IMG/VR virus record: IMGVR_UViG_3300044720_000100 | Location: 1-43,599 of that record | Length of the DNA: 43,599 bases | Strand: one strand, 5' to 3' | DNA from: a virus | Part shown: positions 27,201 through 35,256 of the stretch, piece after piece | Layout: every line of letters starts with the position of its first letter | Position numbering within the stretch: the first letter of the stretch is position 1 | Translations under genes and position numbers: made by a program | The notes under the pieces: generated by a model | Database searches by the model: none | What the model saw: only the letters and a program-made list of their open reading frames with translations | Told to the model about the DNA's origin: nothing

Positions 27201-30072
27201 TGCTGACAACTACGTGTCCTCGGCTGAGCGCATCGACCGCGCAACCCGACAGCAGGTGTTCTCAGCCGCGGGCCGTGGCTACACGAAGCGCCCGGCGAAG
27301 CTGGTGGACGCCTACAAGTGGCTGGGCTCCAAGTCCAAGGTCAACCACGACATGTGGTCCATGGAGCTGGACAAGCGGTTCGGCGACACCGCCAACAACC
27401 TGGTGATGCGCCTCGTGGCGCAGCGGGCTCTGGACGGCTGGGCCGAGAAGGCCCGACCGAAGCAGGTCGGCGAAGTGGCCGTGGACCTGGACGGTCTGAC
27501 CGCCTCGAAGATGGCTCAGCTCCTGCGCCAGGAGAAGACCGGCCCACTGACCGCCGAACACCAGGCCGTGGTGGACGCAGCCGCGCGCGTCCAGCAACTG
27601 TTGCAGCAGCAGTCCGCGCTGTCCGGCACCATGCGCGCGTCGGTGACGCGGGAGCTGAAGAAGTTCCGCGTGGACGAGGTTGACGACGCTGGCAAAACTG
27701 TCACCCGGTACGGCCCTTCCGGCGACGAACTCACCCACGCCCAAGCCGAGATCCAGCGCATCAACACGGAGGCGGCAGCCGACCCGCTGTTGCAGTCTGA
27801 GCGCTTCTCGTCTGTCGACGGACTGACCCGTTATCTGTACAGCCAACACGAGCTGGGCGCGGGCATGCGCACCAACTCGGCTCGCATGCAGTACCTGCCC
27901 AACGGGGAGCTGGCCCGCTCCGAGGCGGAGCGTGCGATAGCAGCCACCCGCACCGCGCAGACCGCGGTGGACGACCTGGTGCACCACTTGGGCGGGACCC
28001 TCACTCGCGACGAGGAAGCGGGCCGCACCGTGGTCCGGTTCAACGAAGCCTCCAAGCCGCTGCTGGAGAAGATCGCGGCAGGGCAGAAGCCCACGCCTGA
28101 CGACCTGGCCAGGCTGCCGCACGAGGTGTACCCCGAGGGCCTGGTGCACACCATGCAGGTGCCCACGCTGGCCGGGCAGGGCTCGGCCGCCCAGAAGCTG
28201 GCCAACGCAGCTTCCCGCGCGTACGGGACGATCGTGGCCGAGCCGTTGGCGCACATGGTGATGCAGCCCCTGTTCCTGGCTGAGCGCCGCATCGCCTACG
28301 GCGAGGTGGAGCCGTTGATGGAGCAGTTGGTGGCCCGCGGCTACAGCCAGGGCCAGGCCGCGTACGCCCTGGAGGCCATGGCCAACAACAGGGCCATCAA
28401 CCGCACGTTCCTGTCCACCGACAACCCCAACGAGAAGTCGGTGTTCTCCGAGCTGGGCGACAAGTACCTGATGTTCCAGCGGGCGCAGGAAGACTTCGTC
28501 CGCCGGTTCATCGGCGCAGCCACTGTCAACCCTGGCGCCCTGGGTCGGGCCAACCTGATGATGACCCAAGCCCAGCACGTGGGCTTGCTGCACAACGAGC
28601 CCATGCAGGACGAGCAGGGCAACACCGAGTACCGGCTGACATTCACCTACCCTGGCAGCGCGCTCGCGCAGCGGGTGCTGATGGACGCTGGGGTGGCGTT
28701 GGGTCTCGCTCCCGAGGAGATGCTGCGCATCCCCCAGTTCGACGGGCTCAAGTCGCAGGTGCGGTTCATCAACCCCGGCGTGGCCAACCCGTTGCAGTTC
28801 TCCGCGAACCCGGTGTTCGGCTGGGCGGTGGACGGCATGGAGAAGATCTGGCCGTCGCAGCGCATCGAGCTGGAGCGCCTGAAGCGGGGAGCCCAAGGCG
28901 GCGAGGACTTCGGCGGTGGCCAGTCCGCTTTGCAGCAGCTGATGCCCGCCATGCTCCAGCGGTTCGTGCCGCTGATGCAGCGTGACGACGCGGACGGACA
29001 GTTCGCGTCCGCTTTCCGTACGGCCACCATGTACGCCGAAGCCGCGGGGCAACTGCCCGGTCCGGACGCTTCACCCGAGGAGAAGTCGAAGGCGCTGGAC
29101 GCCGTGAAGGCGACCGCCACCAACATCCTCATCATGCGGGCGTTCACCGGCACGTTCCTCCCGGCCAGCCCCACCAACGCTGACCCGTCGATCACGGACG
29201 TGGACGTGCTGGGCAGACTCCAAGAGTTGCCGAACATCCGGGCCGAGTGGTTCCAGGTGAAGGCCGAGCTGGCCAAGAAGTACCCGGACAACTACTCCCG
29301 CGCGTACAGCGAGGCGCAGACCGAGTTCGCCCGCCGGTACCCCGGCCAACTGATCGTCAACCCGAAGGCTTTCGCTGTCGGCACCGTGGAGTTGCTGGGC
29401 ACCAGCGACACTGGCGACGCGGTGACTAACGTGCCGTACACCTTGGACGGCACCAGGTGGATGCTGGAGAACCTGGACTTCGTGAAGAACAACCCCACTG
29501 TCGCGCTGGCTTTGATGCCCCGCGACACCACGGGTGGTGACTTCAACAACGAGGCGTACAAGCTCCAGCTCAAGAGCGAGCTGCGCCAGCACAAAGACCT
29601 CGCCGACTTCTACCGGGATGTCACCTTGTCCGATGACATCTCCGAGTACCGCATGACCACCCAGAAGTACTCGGAGGCGGCGAAAGCCACGAGCACCGCC
29701 GCGGCCAAGGGGATCTACGCCAAGATGGAGCAGTTCCAAGACGGGTGGCGCCGAGCCCACCCGCTGGCTTCAGCAGAGCTGGACCGCCGGGCCGAACCGA
29801 ACTTCGTACACGCCGAGATGGCCCCCGCCTTGGAACGCCTGGCCACCGGCCAAGCCCAGCTCCCGCAAGGGCTTGAGGCGTACCGGCCCCAGATCACGGC
29901 CATGTACCAGGACTGGGCGGTCTACCGCGACAAGTACCTGAAGGTCGACTTCTTCAACAACGGCGAACGGGCTTCGCTGAACAAAATGTACCGCCAGCGT
30001 GGCAACCAGCAGTGGCTGGGTACACCGCTCGAATCCCTTTGGAAGCTCGTCGATGTCTACGAGGTGTCCTGA
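24208..30072 (+). CDS. Giant putative internal/ejected virion protein
   Basis: A 1954-residue protein from GTG 24208 with AAGGAG upstream; it fills 13% of the window. It is mainly helical, with Ala/Gly-rich hydrophobic segments near residues 115-145, 175-215 and 350-380 (TIAAAAADLIGYWYADPLVA), then long charged helices. There are no tail-tape repeats, no transglycosylase or peptidase motif that I can see and no frameshift gene beforehand. Late segments (PGVANPLQFSANPVFGWAVD; the last 40 residues ending SLWKLVDVYEV) recall the giant polyvalent or ejection proteins of podoviruses. Position between portal and capsid fits a protein packed in the head and delivered with the DNA. It could instead be an atypical tape measure. 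Confidence 0.7.
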   Translation: MAKKYWWQKVTDPDRIVQAAAAPIHDSRIRTATAIRYAGAFPDEPEIAQALSNSALPTALALRAFQGYQATKQVAITGIAAGAGYGPKSLTPELAKATEVKAAVDQPEPQGGAGFWDGVGTVAKVALGGVANGAAAVGHAAKNVGEGLMEGLNKVASPLTASAQAGYASDNGFDQFLGKTAMQNRGNPIGAGLAAISGVANTLEGAVKLAGGASVSPEQQADMRRANYNPDSAASRYAYYFQSMGNKRVPVSDTAITKLKADERFAPGDVDAAREIVSSGALNDLTRSADSLSEQARGLLDRAGSDQNAELLLRTVADHSQLTFGGNLVSMSAPERKAGDWLGQGSTSRTIAAAAADLIGYWYADPLVAVGGGVRAVRGATAVTEAGAGNALTRRWAYGVNAQSIDDVTTAIRATDDEFRPVGAVATRFDQAMDQADRIVRLNTSGKPEDAIEAGRAYADWTKLYPSMRPAFDTLIGMRSGAIGKLTIREATQAKEADRALQGGRNVAPWTIDAPSDGRPLWSLTDDTGNAISAELRAQERAKVADEMSAFILAEAYASGRELTHGRLLMPGQMSLNGALRNALGKFGVDLLMRRDRSAMRQLKDSKGAIDLNGGVGADLTGRYDQLLSPQAAEWMSKNYTFGLSHMFARGWRNFERTFSGKTVNPLDPNSTKVYGQLVSQFMPKRQAQMVTSQYAGANPGERYAMLRNTVSGFLNTINLRNTPEAQELVEQMTKGLIPSDRAINGYKAGGHEWYTTPDNNNIRVGDFRLAAGVHPWQMNEGLVLPNWREVRSLVDRGKVLNAVLGTVGPWGNSLNQAWKATKTASWANAARQGIEGFAFTAVRNPEALKGYRGARAAVKADLLTRKVNDNDLSRLANTVRNFNAEDLHLLEQARQKDPAVYASTMRSMLGRNGYDRGQADVLTRLSEDVDLNGLASANTFGVARLAMAGPIDFVRRIRAERAARKGGEVNDSPLAQYLDEETAAAFTENAFKQLGSAADNYVSSAERIDRATRQQVFSAAGRGYTKRPAKLVDAYKWLGSKSKVNHDMWSMELDKRFGDTANNLVMRLVAQRALDGWAEKARPKQVGEVAVDLDGLTASKMAQLLRQEKTGPLTAEHQAVVDAAARVQQLLQQQSALSGTMRASVTRELKKFRVDEVDDAGKTVTRYGPSGDELTHAQAEIQRINTEAAADPLLQSERFSSVDGLTRYLYSQHELGAGMRTNSARMQYLPNGELARSEAERAIAATRTAQTAVDDLVHHLGGTLTRDEEAGRTVVRFNEASKPLLEKIAAGQKPTPDDLARLPHEVYPEGLVHTMQVPTLAGQGSAAQKLANAASRAYGTIVAEPLAHMVMQPLFLAERRIAYGEVEPLMEQLVARGYSQGQAAYALEAMANNRAINRTFLSTDNPNEKSVFSELGDKYLMFQRAQEDFVRRFIGAATVNPGALGRANLMMTQAQHVGLLHNEPMQDEQGNTEYRLTFTYPGSALAQRVLMDAGVALGLAPEEMLRIPQFDGLKSQVRFINPGVANPLQFSANPVFGWAVDGMEKIWPSQRIELERLKRGAQGGEDFGGGQSALQQLMPAMLQRFVPLMQRDDADGQFASAFRTATMYAEAAGQLPGPDASPEEKSKALDAVKATATNILIMRAFTGTFLPASPTNADPSITDVDVLGRLQELPNIRAEWFQVKAELAKKYPDNYSRAYSEAQTEFARRYPGQLIVNPKAFAVGTVELLGTSDTGDAVTNVPYTLDGTRWMLENLDFVKNNPTVALALMPRDTTGGDFNNEAYKLQLKSELRQHKDLADFYRDVTLSDDISEYRMTTQKYSEAAKATSTAAAKGIYAKMEQFQDGWRRAHPLASAELDRRAEPNFVHAEMAPALERLATGQAQLPQGLEAYRPQITAMYQDWAVYRDKYLKVDFFNNGERASLNKMYRQRGNQQWLGTPLESLWKLVDVYEVS

Positions 30073-31664
30073 TGCCATTCACTTACGGTCCTGACGGCGT
30101 GGTCATCACGTCGGGCGGAGGCGTCGGCACCGGCCTGTACGGCCACGTGCAGGGCCAGCTCGGCGCGAAGAACGACGCAGCCACCATCGCCGCACAGGTG
30201 GCCGAGATGAACGCCGCCGTGCAGCAGGCACGCGTGGTGGGTGCCCCCAACCTGGGGCAGGCGGGCCGCCGGGCAGGCGACAGCCAAGCGCCCCAGGTGT
30301 CCGCACCGCCGAAGCCGGTGCCTTCGCTGTTCGCCCCCTCGAAGCCCCGTCAGGACCCGACCGGCCTGAAGATGCCGGGTGAGCCCACGTTGGGCAGCGA
30401 CTTCCCCGGTGGCGTGTACGTGTCGGTCCCGAAGGGCAAGACGGGCCTGCCAGAACTCTCCGCACCTTCACCAGCTACCGACAAGAACGCGGCCAACGAC
30501 AAGGCCGAGCAGGAGCACAAGTCCAAAGAGGTCCAGTCGATCGCCGCCGCGAGGGCGGCCGACAAGCTGTACGACACCACCATCAAGGACATGCTGGACG
30601 ACATCCACAAGGACCCGGCGAAGGACCCCGAGGCCGAGCGGGTGGCGGGCATCCTCGCTTCCGAGTTCAAGGCGTCCGTGTGGGGCCGGACCTGGTCGTT
30701 GGACGAGGTGAACAACAACCCGCTCGTGCGGGAGCTGAACAACATCTCGATCTGGTCCACCTACCGGCGCAAGGTGTCGGAGTGGCAGGCGGGCAAGAAC
30801 AAGCTGGGCACGGAGACCAACGACTCTGGCGACGGGTCGTTCAACACCATGGTCACCGGCAGCTTCTCCTCGAAGACGGGCACGGGCAACGTGCCCGGCA
30901 TCATGGTGGCCCGCGACGAAGAGGGCCTGCTGTACATCACCGACGTGGACACGTGGATCAACGGCAAGATGGCGGACATGAAGGCCGACCCCCAGTTGGC
31001 GGCCGACACCATCACCGCCCTGGCGTCCATCCAGGCGTACGGCGGCGACAGCGCCGCCAACTCGGCAGCCGGTTCCCGCGTGGTCACCGACGGCGCGGGC
31101 AACCCGGTCAAGGCGTTCATCTCCAACGAGGACTACACCGCGTTGAAGAACATCGCCTTGCTGGCGGTCAACTCCCAGGCCGCGGGCAACACGGAGACGC
31201 TGGACGACTTCTTCGGCAGCCTCACCGCGCAGTCGCAGGACGTGTACCACGACCCGCAGTGGGAGCCGCCATCTGATGACGGCGGTGGTGGTGGTCGTGG
31301 TGGAGGCGGCTACGGGGGTGGCGGTGGCGGAGGCGGCACGGGCTCCGTGCGCTACACCGACTCGGAGCAGCTGGGCGCCCAAGTGGACGCCATCGCGCGC
31401 CAGCGGATGGGCAGGCAGCTCACGCCTGAAGAGAAGGTTGAGTTCATCAACTACTACCACAAGCTGGAGGAGACGATGACGGCCGCGTACTACGCGGGCC
31501 AGTCCACGACCCAGCTCGACCCCGAAGGGGAAGCGGTGGGGTGGATGGAGTCCCGTTTCGAGCAGGAACGCGGCAAGCAGGCGTACGGCTCGTTGGCCGG
31601 GAAGTTCATGCAGATCATCGGATCCGGTGGCTTCTCGGGCGCGCTGTCCAGTGGGGGTAACTGA
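30072..31664 (+). CDS. Putative internal virion protein with Gly-rich linker
   Basis: A 530-residue protein; ATG at 30072 overlaps the giant gene stop. Residues 1-170 are low-complexity Pro/Ala/Lys; 170-390 are helical (AARAADKLYDTTIKDMLDDI, NNISIWSTYRRKVSEWQAGK); then a poly-Gly linker at about 400-425; then a compact helical domain: YTDSEQLGAQVDAIARQRMG, RQLTPEEKVEFINYYHKLEE. This RxMGRxLTxEE module recurs in phage internal or tail proteins. It ends in hydrophobic helices. It forms a row with the three other large helical proteins and probably belongs to an ejection complex. Confidence 0.65.
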   Translation: MPFTYGPDGVVITSGGGVGTGLYGHVQGQLGAKNDAATIAAQVAEMNAAVQQARVVGAPNLGQAGRRAGDSQAPQVSAPPKPVPSLFAPSKPRQDPTGLKMPGEPTLGSDFPGGVYVSVPKGKTGLPELSAPSPATDKNAANDKAEQEHKSKEVQSIAAARAADKLYDTTIKDMLDDIHKDPAKDPEAERVAGILASEFKASVWGRTWSLDEVNNNPLVRELNNISIWSTYRRKVSEWQAGKNKLGTETNDSGDGSFNTMVTGSFSSKTGTGNVPGIMVARDEEGLLYITDVDTWINGKMADMKADPQLAADTITALASIQAYGGDSAANSAAGSRVVTDGAGNPVKAFISNEDYTALKNIALLAVNSQAAGNTETLDDFFGSLTAQSQDVYHDPQWEPPSDDGGGGGRGGGGYGGGGGGGGTGSVRYTDSEQLGAQVDAIARQRMGRQLTPEEKVEFINYYHKLEETMTAAYYAGQSTTQLDPEGEAVGWMESRFEQERGKQAYGSLAGKFMQIIGSGGFSGALSSGGN

Positions 31665-31666
31665 CC

Positions 31667-32569
31667 ATGTCGATGCCCATCCAGGTCCGCACCACCCCGC
31701 CCGGGCCCGAAGACGTCGCGGCCCAGTACGGCTTCGTCACGATGATCGCGCAGCAAATCCCCGAGATCGGGGCCTTGATGCAGCAGGCGGTCAACGAGAA
31801 CTGGACTGCGGACAGGTTCTCCCTGGCCTTGGCTGCGACCGGCTGGTGGAAGTCCACGCCGGACGCCGTGCGTCAGTGGACGGTGAAGCAGATCGCAGAC
31901 CCGGCTTCCGCCGAGCGTGAGCTGAACACCGGCTCGGACAAGATCCGCAACCTGACCACCGCCCTGGGCTTGCGGTTGCCGGACATCAACGAGGCCCGCG
32001 GCCTCTTCCTGCGCGGACAGCTGGACGGCTTGGACGAGACCGGCCTGCAAGCCCTTCTCGCGCGGACACTGCTCGGCCCCGCACCCGGCCAAGAGGCGGG
32101 GACGTACGGGGAACTGGTCAACGGGATGTACGACCTGGCGTTCAAGTACGGCTACAGCGCCCCCGATCTGGCGCAGCAGGTTCACCAGGAAGCCCGCAAC
32201 ATCCTCCAGGCAGGTGGTGACACCAGCCGGGTGGGTTTGACCGGCTGGCAAGGCAAGGTGCAGCAGTACGCGGCAGCCAAGTACACGCCTTTCGCCGACC
32301 GCATCCGCGGTGGCGAGACGGTGGTGGACATCGCCCGCCCGTACATGGACTCCTACGCCCGCGTGCTGGAGCAGGCGCCCAGCGCCGTGAAGCTGGACGA
32401 CCCGCTGTTGCAGCAGGCCCTCCAGGGCGACGGGACCGCGGCGAAGCCGGTGTGGGCGTTCGAGCAGGAACTGCGCAAAGACGAGCGCTGGGGGCAGACC
32501 AACAACGCCAAGGACGCGGCAGGCAAAGCGCTGACGTCCATCGGTCGGGCCTTCGGAATGATCGGCTGA
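31667..32569 (+). CDS. Putative internal virion protein (300 aa)
   Basis: ATG at 31667, directly after the previous stop. The protein is all helical. Recognisable patterns are AATGWWKSTPDAVRQWTVKQ, LGLRLPDINEARGLFLRGQL and, near the end, RGGETVVDIARPYMDSYARV followed by FEQELRKDERWGQTNNAKDA. I recall the PYxxxxxxxLE...LRKDxRWxxTxNA pattern from virion proteins of short-tailed phages, but I cannot verify it here. No enzyme motif. Likely part of the ejection set. Confidence 0.65.
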   Translation: MSMPIQVRTTPPGPEDVAAQYGFVTMIAQQIPEIGALMQQAVNENWTADRFSLALAATGWWKSTPDAVRQWTVKQIADPASAERELNTGSDKIRNLTTALGLRLPDINEARGLFLRGQLDGLDETGLQALLARTLLGPAPGQEAGTYGELVNGMYDLAFKYGYSAPDLAQQVHQEARNILQAGGDTSRVGLTGWQGKVQQYAAAKYTPFADRIRGGETVVDIARPYMDSYARVLEQAPSAVKLDDPLLQQALQGDGTAAKPVWAFEQELRKDERWGQTNNAKDAAGKALTSIGRAFGMIG

Positions 32570-32573
32570 CGAC

Positions 32574-33410
32574 ATGACCTCACCGAACCCGGCGTTCGAC
32601 AACGCCTGGACCATGATGGCCGCAGTGCTCCAGCAGTGGGGCCTGGACTCGTTGTCCTCTGTGGTCCGCGACATGCTCACCGCTGGCGACAGCACCGACG
32701 TCATCCCGTTGAAGCTGCGCCAGACCGAGCAGTACAAGGCTCGGTTCTCCGGCAACCTGCTGCGCCAGAAGGCGGGCCTGCCCGCCCTGTCCGAGTCGGA
32801 GTACCTGGGCACCGAAGCCACGTACAAGTCGATCCTGCGGCAGTACGTGGGCTCGGGCGCCTACGACAGCAAGGATCAGCTGGACAAGTTCTTCGGGTCA
32901 AACGTCAGCCCGGCCGAGCTGAACAACCGGATGCAGGAGCACCAGGAGTTCTACCAGTCCAAGCCCCAACGGGTGAAGGACGCCTGGGCCGCGGTCGGCC
33001 TCACCCCGGCCGACGCCATCCGCACCACGCTGGACCCCACCGTCACCGAGACCGACCTGAAGCGGCGGCTGGCCGCGTTCAGCATCTCGGCCGAGGCGTT
33101 CAACGCCTACGGCGACTACCAGATCGACCAGCCCCGCCTGCTGGACCTGGCCGACCGCGGTGTCAGCACCACGGACGCCGCCAAGGCGTTCCAGGAAGTG
33201 GCGGGGCGGGCCAGCGAGGACAAGCTGATCGGCTCCCGTTCGGGTATCGACCTCACCCGCAACGACCTGGAGAACGAGCTGCTGACCGGCGACGCCGCGG
33301 CGAAGCAGAAGCGCACGTCGGCGTACCAGCAGGAGGACGCCAGGTTCAAGCAGAACTACCTGGGCACCCAGCAGGGCGCCCTCGGCAAGGACGTGCAGGG
33401 GCGGTACTAA
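32574..33410 (+). CDS. Putative internal virion protein (278 aa)
   Basis: ATG at 32574, four bases after the previous stop. Helical throughout. It contains the pattern LKLRQTEQYKARFSGNLLRQ, KAGLPALSESEYLGTEATYK, a flexible DSKDQLDKFFGSNVSPAELN and a second helical half (RLLDLADRGVSTTDAAKAFQ). The TExYKxRFxGN...GLPxLSExEYLxxE motif recurs beside structural genes in many actinophages and aquatic short-tailed phages. Fourth of the large helical proteins between portal and scaffold. The late promoter motif follows its stop. Confidence 0.68.
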   Translation: MTSPNPAFDNAWTMMAAVLQQWGLDSLSSVVRDMLTAGDSTDVIPLKLRQTEQYKARFSGNLLRQKAGLPALSESEYLGTEATYKSILRQYVGSGAYDSKDQLDKFFGSNVSPAELNNRMQEHQEFYQSKPQRVKDAWAAVGLTPADAIRTTLDPTVTETDLKRRLAAFSISAEAFNAYGDYQIDQPRLLDLADRGVSTTDAAKAFQEVAGRASEDKLIGSRSGIDLTRNDLENELLTGDAAAKQKRTSAYQQEDARFKQNYLGTQQGALGKDVQGRY

Positions 33411-33416
33411 ACCGCC

Positions 33417-33500
33417 TTTCTACACTTGTAGACGAGAGCTGGCTAGTGGGCGTTGGGCGGTCGAACCGTCATCCGGGTTGCTCCCCGGTGCCAGCCTCGT
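33417..33500 (+). promoter_or_regulatory. Second late promoter motif and structured leader
   Basis: TTTCTACACTTG (33417-33428) is identical to the motif at 19771, again with TACACT as -10 and no -35. The leader begins ACGAGAGCTGGC, which pairs with GCCAGCCTCGT near 33490 around two inner hairpins (CGGT-CGA-ACCG; CCGGG-TTGCTC-CCCGG). Order and partial sequence match the terminase leader. It would drive tRNA-Asn, scaffold and capsid. Confidence 0.6.
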
Positions 33501-33502
33501 AA

Positions 33503-33575
33503 TGGGAAGTAGCTCAGTCGGTAGAGCGGTGGATTGTTAATCCGCAGGTCCCAGGTTCGATCCCTGGTTTCCCAG
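33503..33575 (+). tRNA. tRNA-Asn (anticodon GTT)
   Basis: A full cloverleaf: acceptor TGGGAAG/TTTCCCA with a G-T at the last pair, D-arm GCTC-AGTCGGTA-GAGC, anticodon stem GTGGA/TCCGC with loop TTGTTAA (anticodon GTT at 33536-33538), variable AGGTC, T-arm CCAGG-TTCGATC-CCTGG and discriminator G. CCA is not encoded directly. It lies in the late structural operon right after the late leader. The phage RNA ligase at 5753 could repair it or host tRNAs if cut. Confidence 0.95.
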
Positions 33576-33694
33576 CTCCAGCACCACGTGTCCGAGGTGG
33601 CCGCTGTGTATTCGAATCGGACGGTTTGGCCATCCCGCGCACTTACCCCTCGGTGCGTGGCGGGCTCTCTGAGGGTGAGATGGAGAACTGAATC
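33576..33694 (+). other. Untranslated stretch before scaffold
   Basis: No gene. TGTCCGAGGTGGCCG followed by TATTCGAATCGG looks like fragments of a second tRNA (D-arm-like and T-loop-like) but does not fold into one. CCCGC-GCAC...GTGC-GTG-GCGGG (about 33633-33664) is a strong hairpin 30 bases upstream of the scaffold start, which could be an RNA-processing or stability element. Confidence 0.45.
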
Positions 33695-34186
33695 ATGAGC
33701 GAGTTCTTGAACGCTGAGAACGGTGAGCAGGGCAAGCCCGAAGAGGGCAAGTCGCTCCGCGCTTTCGCTGAAGCCCAGGCGGCTGAGAATGCCGCACTGA
33801 AGGCCGAGCTGGCCACCGTGAAGCAGACGCTCGCTGCGCAAAGCTTCAAGTCCATCTGGGATGGGCTTGACGTGCAGGTCCCCGAGAAGACTCGCGCGTT
33901 CTACACGGGCGAGGCGGACCCCGAGGCCGTCAAGAAGTGGGTCGCCGACAACCAGGACGTTTTCCGGTTCGAGGCGAAAACCACCGAGGGCGCCGAAGGC
34001 GACGGCGGGACCGACAACGCAGAAGCGATCGCACAGCAGGCCGCTCTGGACGCCGCGCAAGGTCTGGGCCGTGACAAGACGCACGTCGGTTACGCCGCCA
34101 GCATCGCGCAGTTGAAGGAGCACAGGAACTCGCCGACTCGAAACGAAGCCGACCTGGACAAGGCGCTCTCTTTCCTGCCTGACTAA
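33695..34186 (+). CDS. Putative scaffolding protein
   Basis: A 163-residue acidic protein from ATG 33695. It has a predicted coiled coil (FAEAQAAENAALKAELATVK), a middle segment (VPEKTRAFYTGEADPEAVKK WV region) and a disordered acidic/Gly stretch (TTEGAEGDGG) before a basic end. Small, coiled-coil, acidic and immediately upstream of the capsid gene is the standard profile of phage scaffolds that guide shell assembly and then leave. No protease is seen. Confidence 0.82.
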   Translation: MSEFLNAENGEQGKPEEGKSLRAFAEAQAAENAALKAELATVKQTLAAQSFKSIWDGLDVQVPEKTRAFYTGEADPEAVKKWVADNQDVFRFEAKTTEGAEGDGGTDNAEAIAQQAALDAAQGLGRDKTHVGYAASIAQLKEHRNSPTRNEADLDKALSFLPD

Positions 34187-34224
34187 GTCCGGTTCGGCCG
34201 ACTCCTCTTCGAAGAGAGCTGGCA

Positions 34225-35175
34225 ATGGCCGATACCACCACCACCGTCTGGACGGACTACGTCGAGACGGCTTTCGACACCGTCGCAGAGACCTACCTCA
34301 AGGCGCAGGTGCAGTTCCGCGCCATGGTCGACAAGCGTCCCGCCGCGCAGGCCATGCCTGGCGACGTCATCACGCTGACCATCGGCAAGCAGCTGGCCGC
34401 GTCGAGCACCCCTCTCACCGAGGGCTCGGACGTCACGCCCGTCGCGATGCCCGCACCGCGCAGGGTCACCGTGACCCTGGCCGAGTACGGCAACGTCGTG
34501 CAGTACACCAACCTGCTGACCAAGGTCGCCTTCACCAAGACGGTGGCCAAGGACATCGGCATGGAGATCGCCGAGAACCAGTCGGAGTCTCTGGACGCGG
34601 TGTACAAGGCGATCCTGGACGCTGGCACCAACAAGCTGTGGCAGCACACCAACGGCACGTTCGCCACCACCGACCAGACCACGAACACCGGGGTGCTGAA
34701 GGCCACCGCTGTGGCCGCGGCCGTGTCGCTCCTGAAGAAGCGGCGCGCGATGAAGCGGGACGGCGCCTTCTACGTGGCGCACATCCACCCGGACGTGGCG
34801 TACGACCTCCGTCTGGAGACGGGCACCACGGCGTGGGCGAACCCCCACCAGTACGTGGACACCGCCCAGATCTACGCGGGCGAGATCGGTTCGTTCCACG
34901 GCGCACGGTTCGTGGAGAACGACCGGTGCACCACGGTCACCTCTGGTGTCGTGCAGTACAACACCTACTTCTTCGGCAAGCAGGCCATCGCGGAAGCGGT
35001 GGCCGAGGAGCCGCACACGGTCGTGGGTCTCCAGACGGACAAGCTGAAGAGGTTCAGCCCGGTCGGCTGGTACGGCATTCTCGGCGCCTCGCTTTACAGG
35101 CAGAACGCGCTTCAGCTCGTTCGCTCGTCCGCTTCTATCGCCGGTCTCGGCGGGGCTGTGGACTACTCGGCCTGA
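34225..35175 (+). CDS. Major capsid protein (N4-gp56/HK97-like)
   Basis: A 316-residue protein from ATG 34225, with GAAGAGAGC upstream. The pattern YLKAQVQFRAMVDKRPAAQA, then DVITLTIG, SSTPLTEGSDVTP, VTLAEYGNVVQYTNLLTKVA, DIGMEIAENQSESLDAVYKA and HIHPDVAYDLR closely follows the N4-gp56 family of HK97-fold capsids, typical of short-tailed phages. The basic RRAMKRDGAF region and the C-terminal ILGASLYRQNALQLV fit the A-domain end. It is followed by a strong terminator, as expected for a highly expressed gene. Confidence 0.87.
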   Translation: MADTTTTVWTDYVETAFDTVAETYLKAQVQFRAMVDKRPAAQAMPGDVITLTIGKQLAASSTPLTEGSDVTPVAMPAPRRVTVTLAEYGNVVQYTNLLTKVAFTKTVAKDIGMEIAENQSESLDAVYKAILDAGTNKLWQHTNGTFATTDQTTNTGVLKATAVAAAVSLLKKRRAMKRDGAFYVAHIHPDVAYDLRLETGTTAWANPHQYVDTAQIYAGEIGSFHGARFVENDRCTTVTSGVVQYNTYFFGKQAIAEAVAEEPHTVVGLQTDKLKRFSPVGWYGILGASLYRQNALQLVRSSASIAGLGGAVDYSA

Positions 35176-35203
35176 TCTAGGCGGTGATCTACATCTCGGC
35201 ATT

Positions 35204-35230
35204 GCCCCTGCCCTTTGGGGCGGGGGCTTT
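35204..35230 (+). terminator. Terminator after capsid gene
   Basis: GCCCCTGCCC, loop TTTG, GGGCGGGGGC: a 10-bp stem (one T-G pair), followed by TTTGTCG. It would set capsid expression above that of the downstream tail genes. Confidence 0.85.
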
Positions 35231-35256
35231 GTCGTAGCCGAAAGGAAACCGCCGTC

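Noticed and set aside
24208-30072. Tape measure protein call for the 1954-residue protein
   Set aside because: No overlapping tail-assembly chaperone pair, no tube or distal tail genes, and its place between portal and capsid does not fit. It remains an alternative only.
33430-33500. A second tRNA before tRNA-Asn
   Set aside because: It has a closing stem and two inner hairpins, but no TTCRA T-loop and no anticodon arm; it is better read as a leader homologous to the one before terminase.
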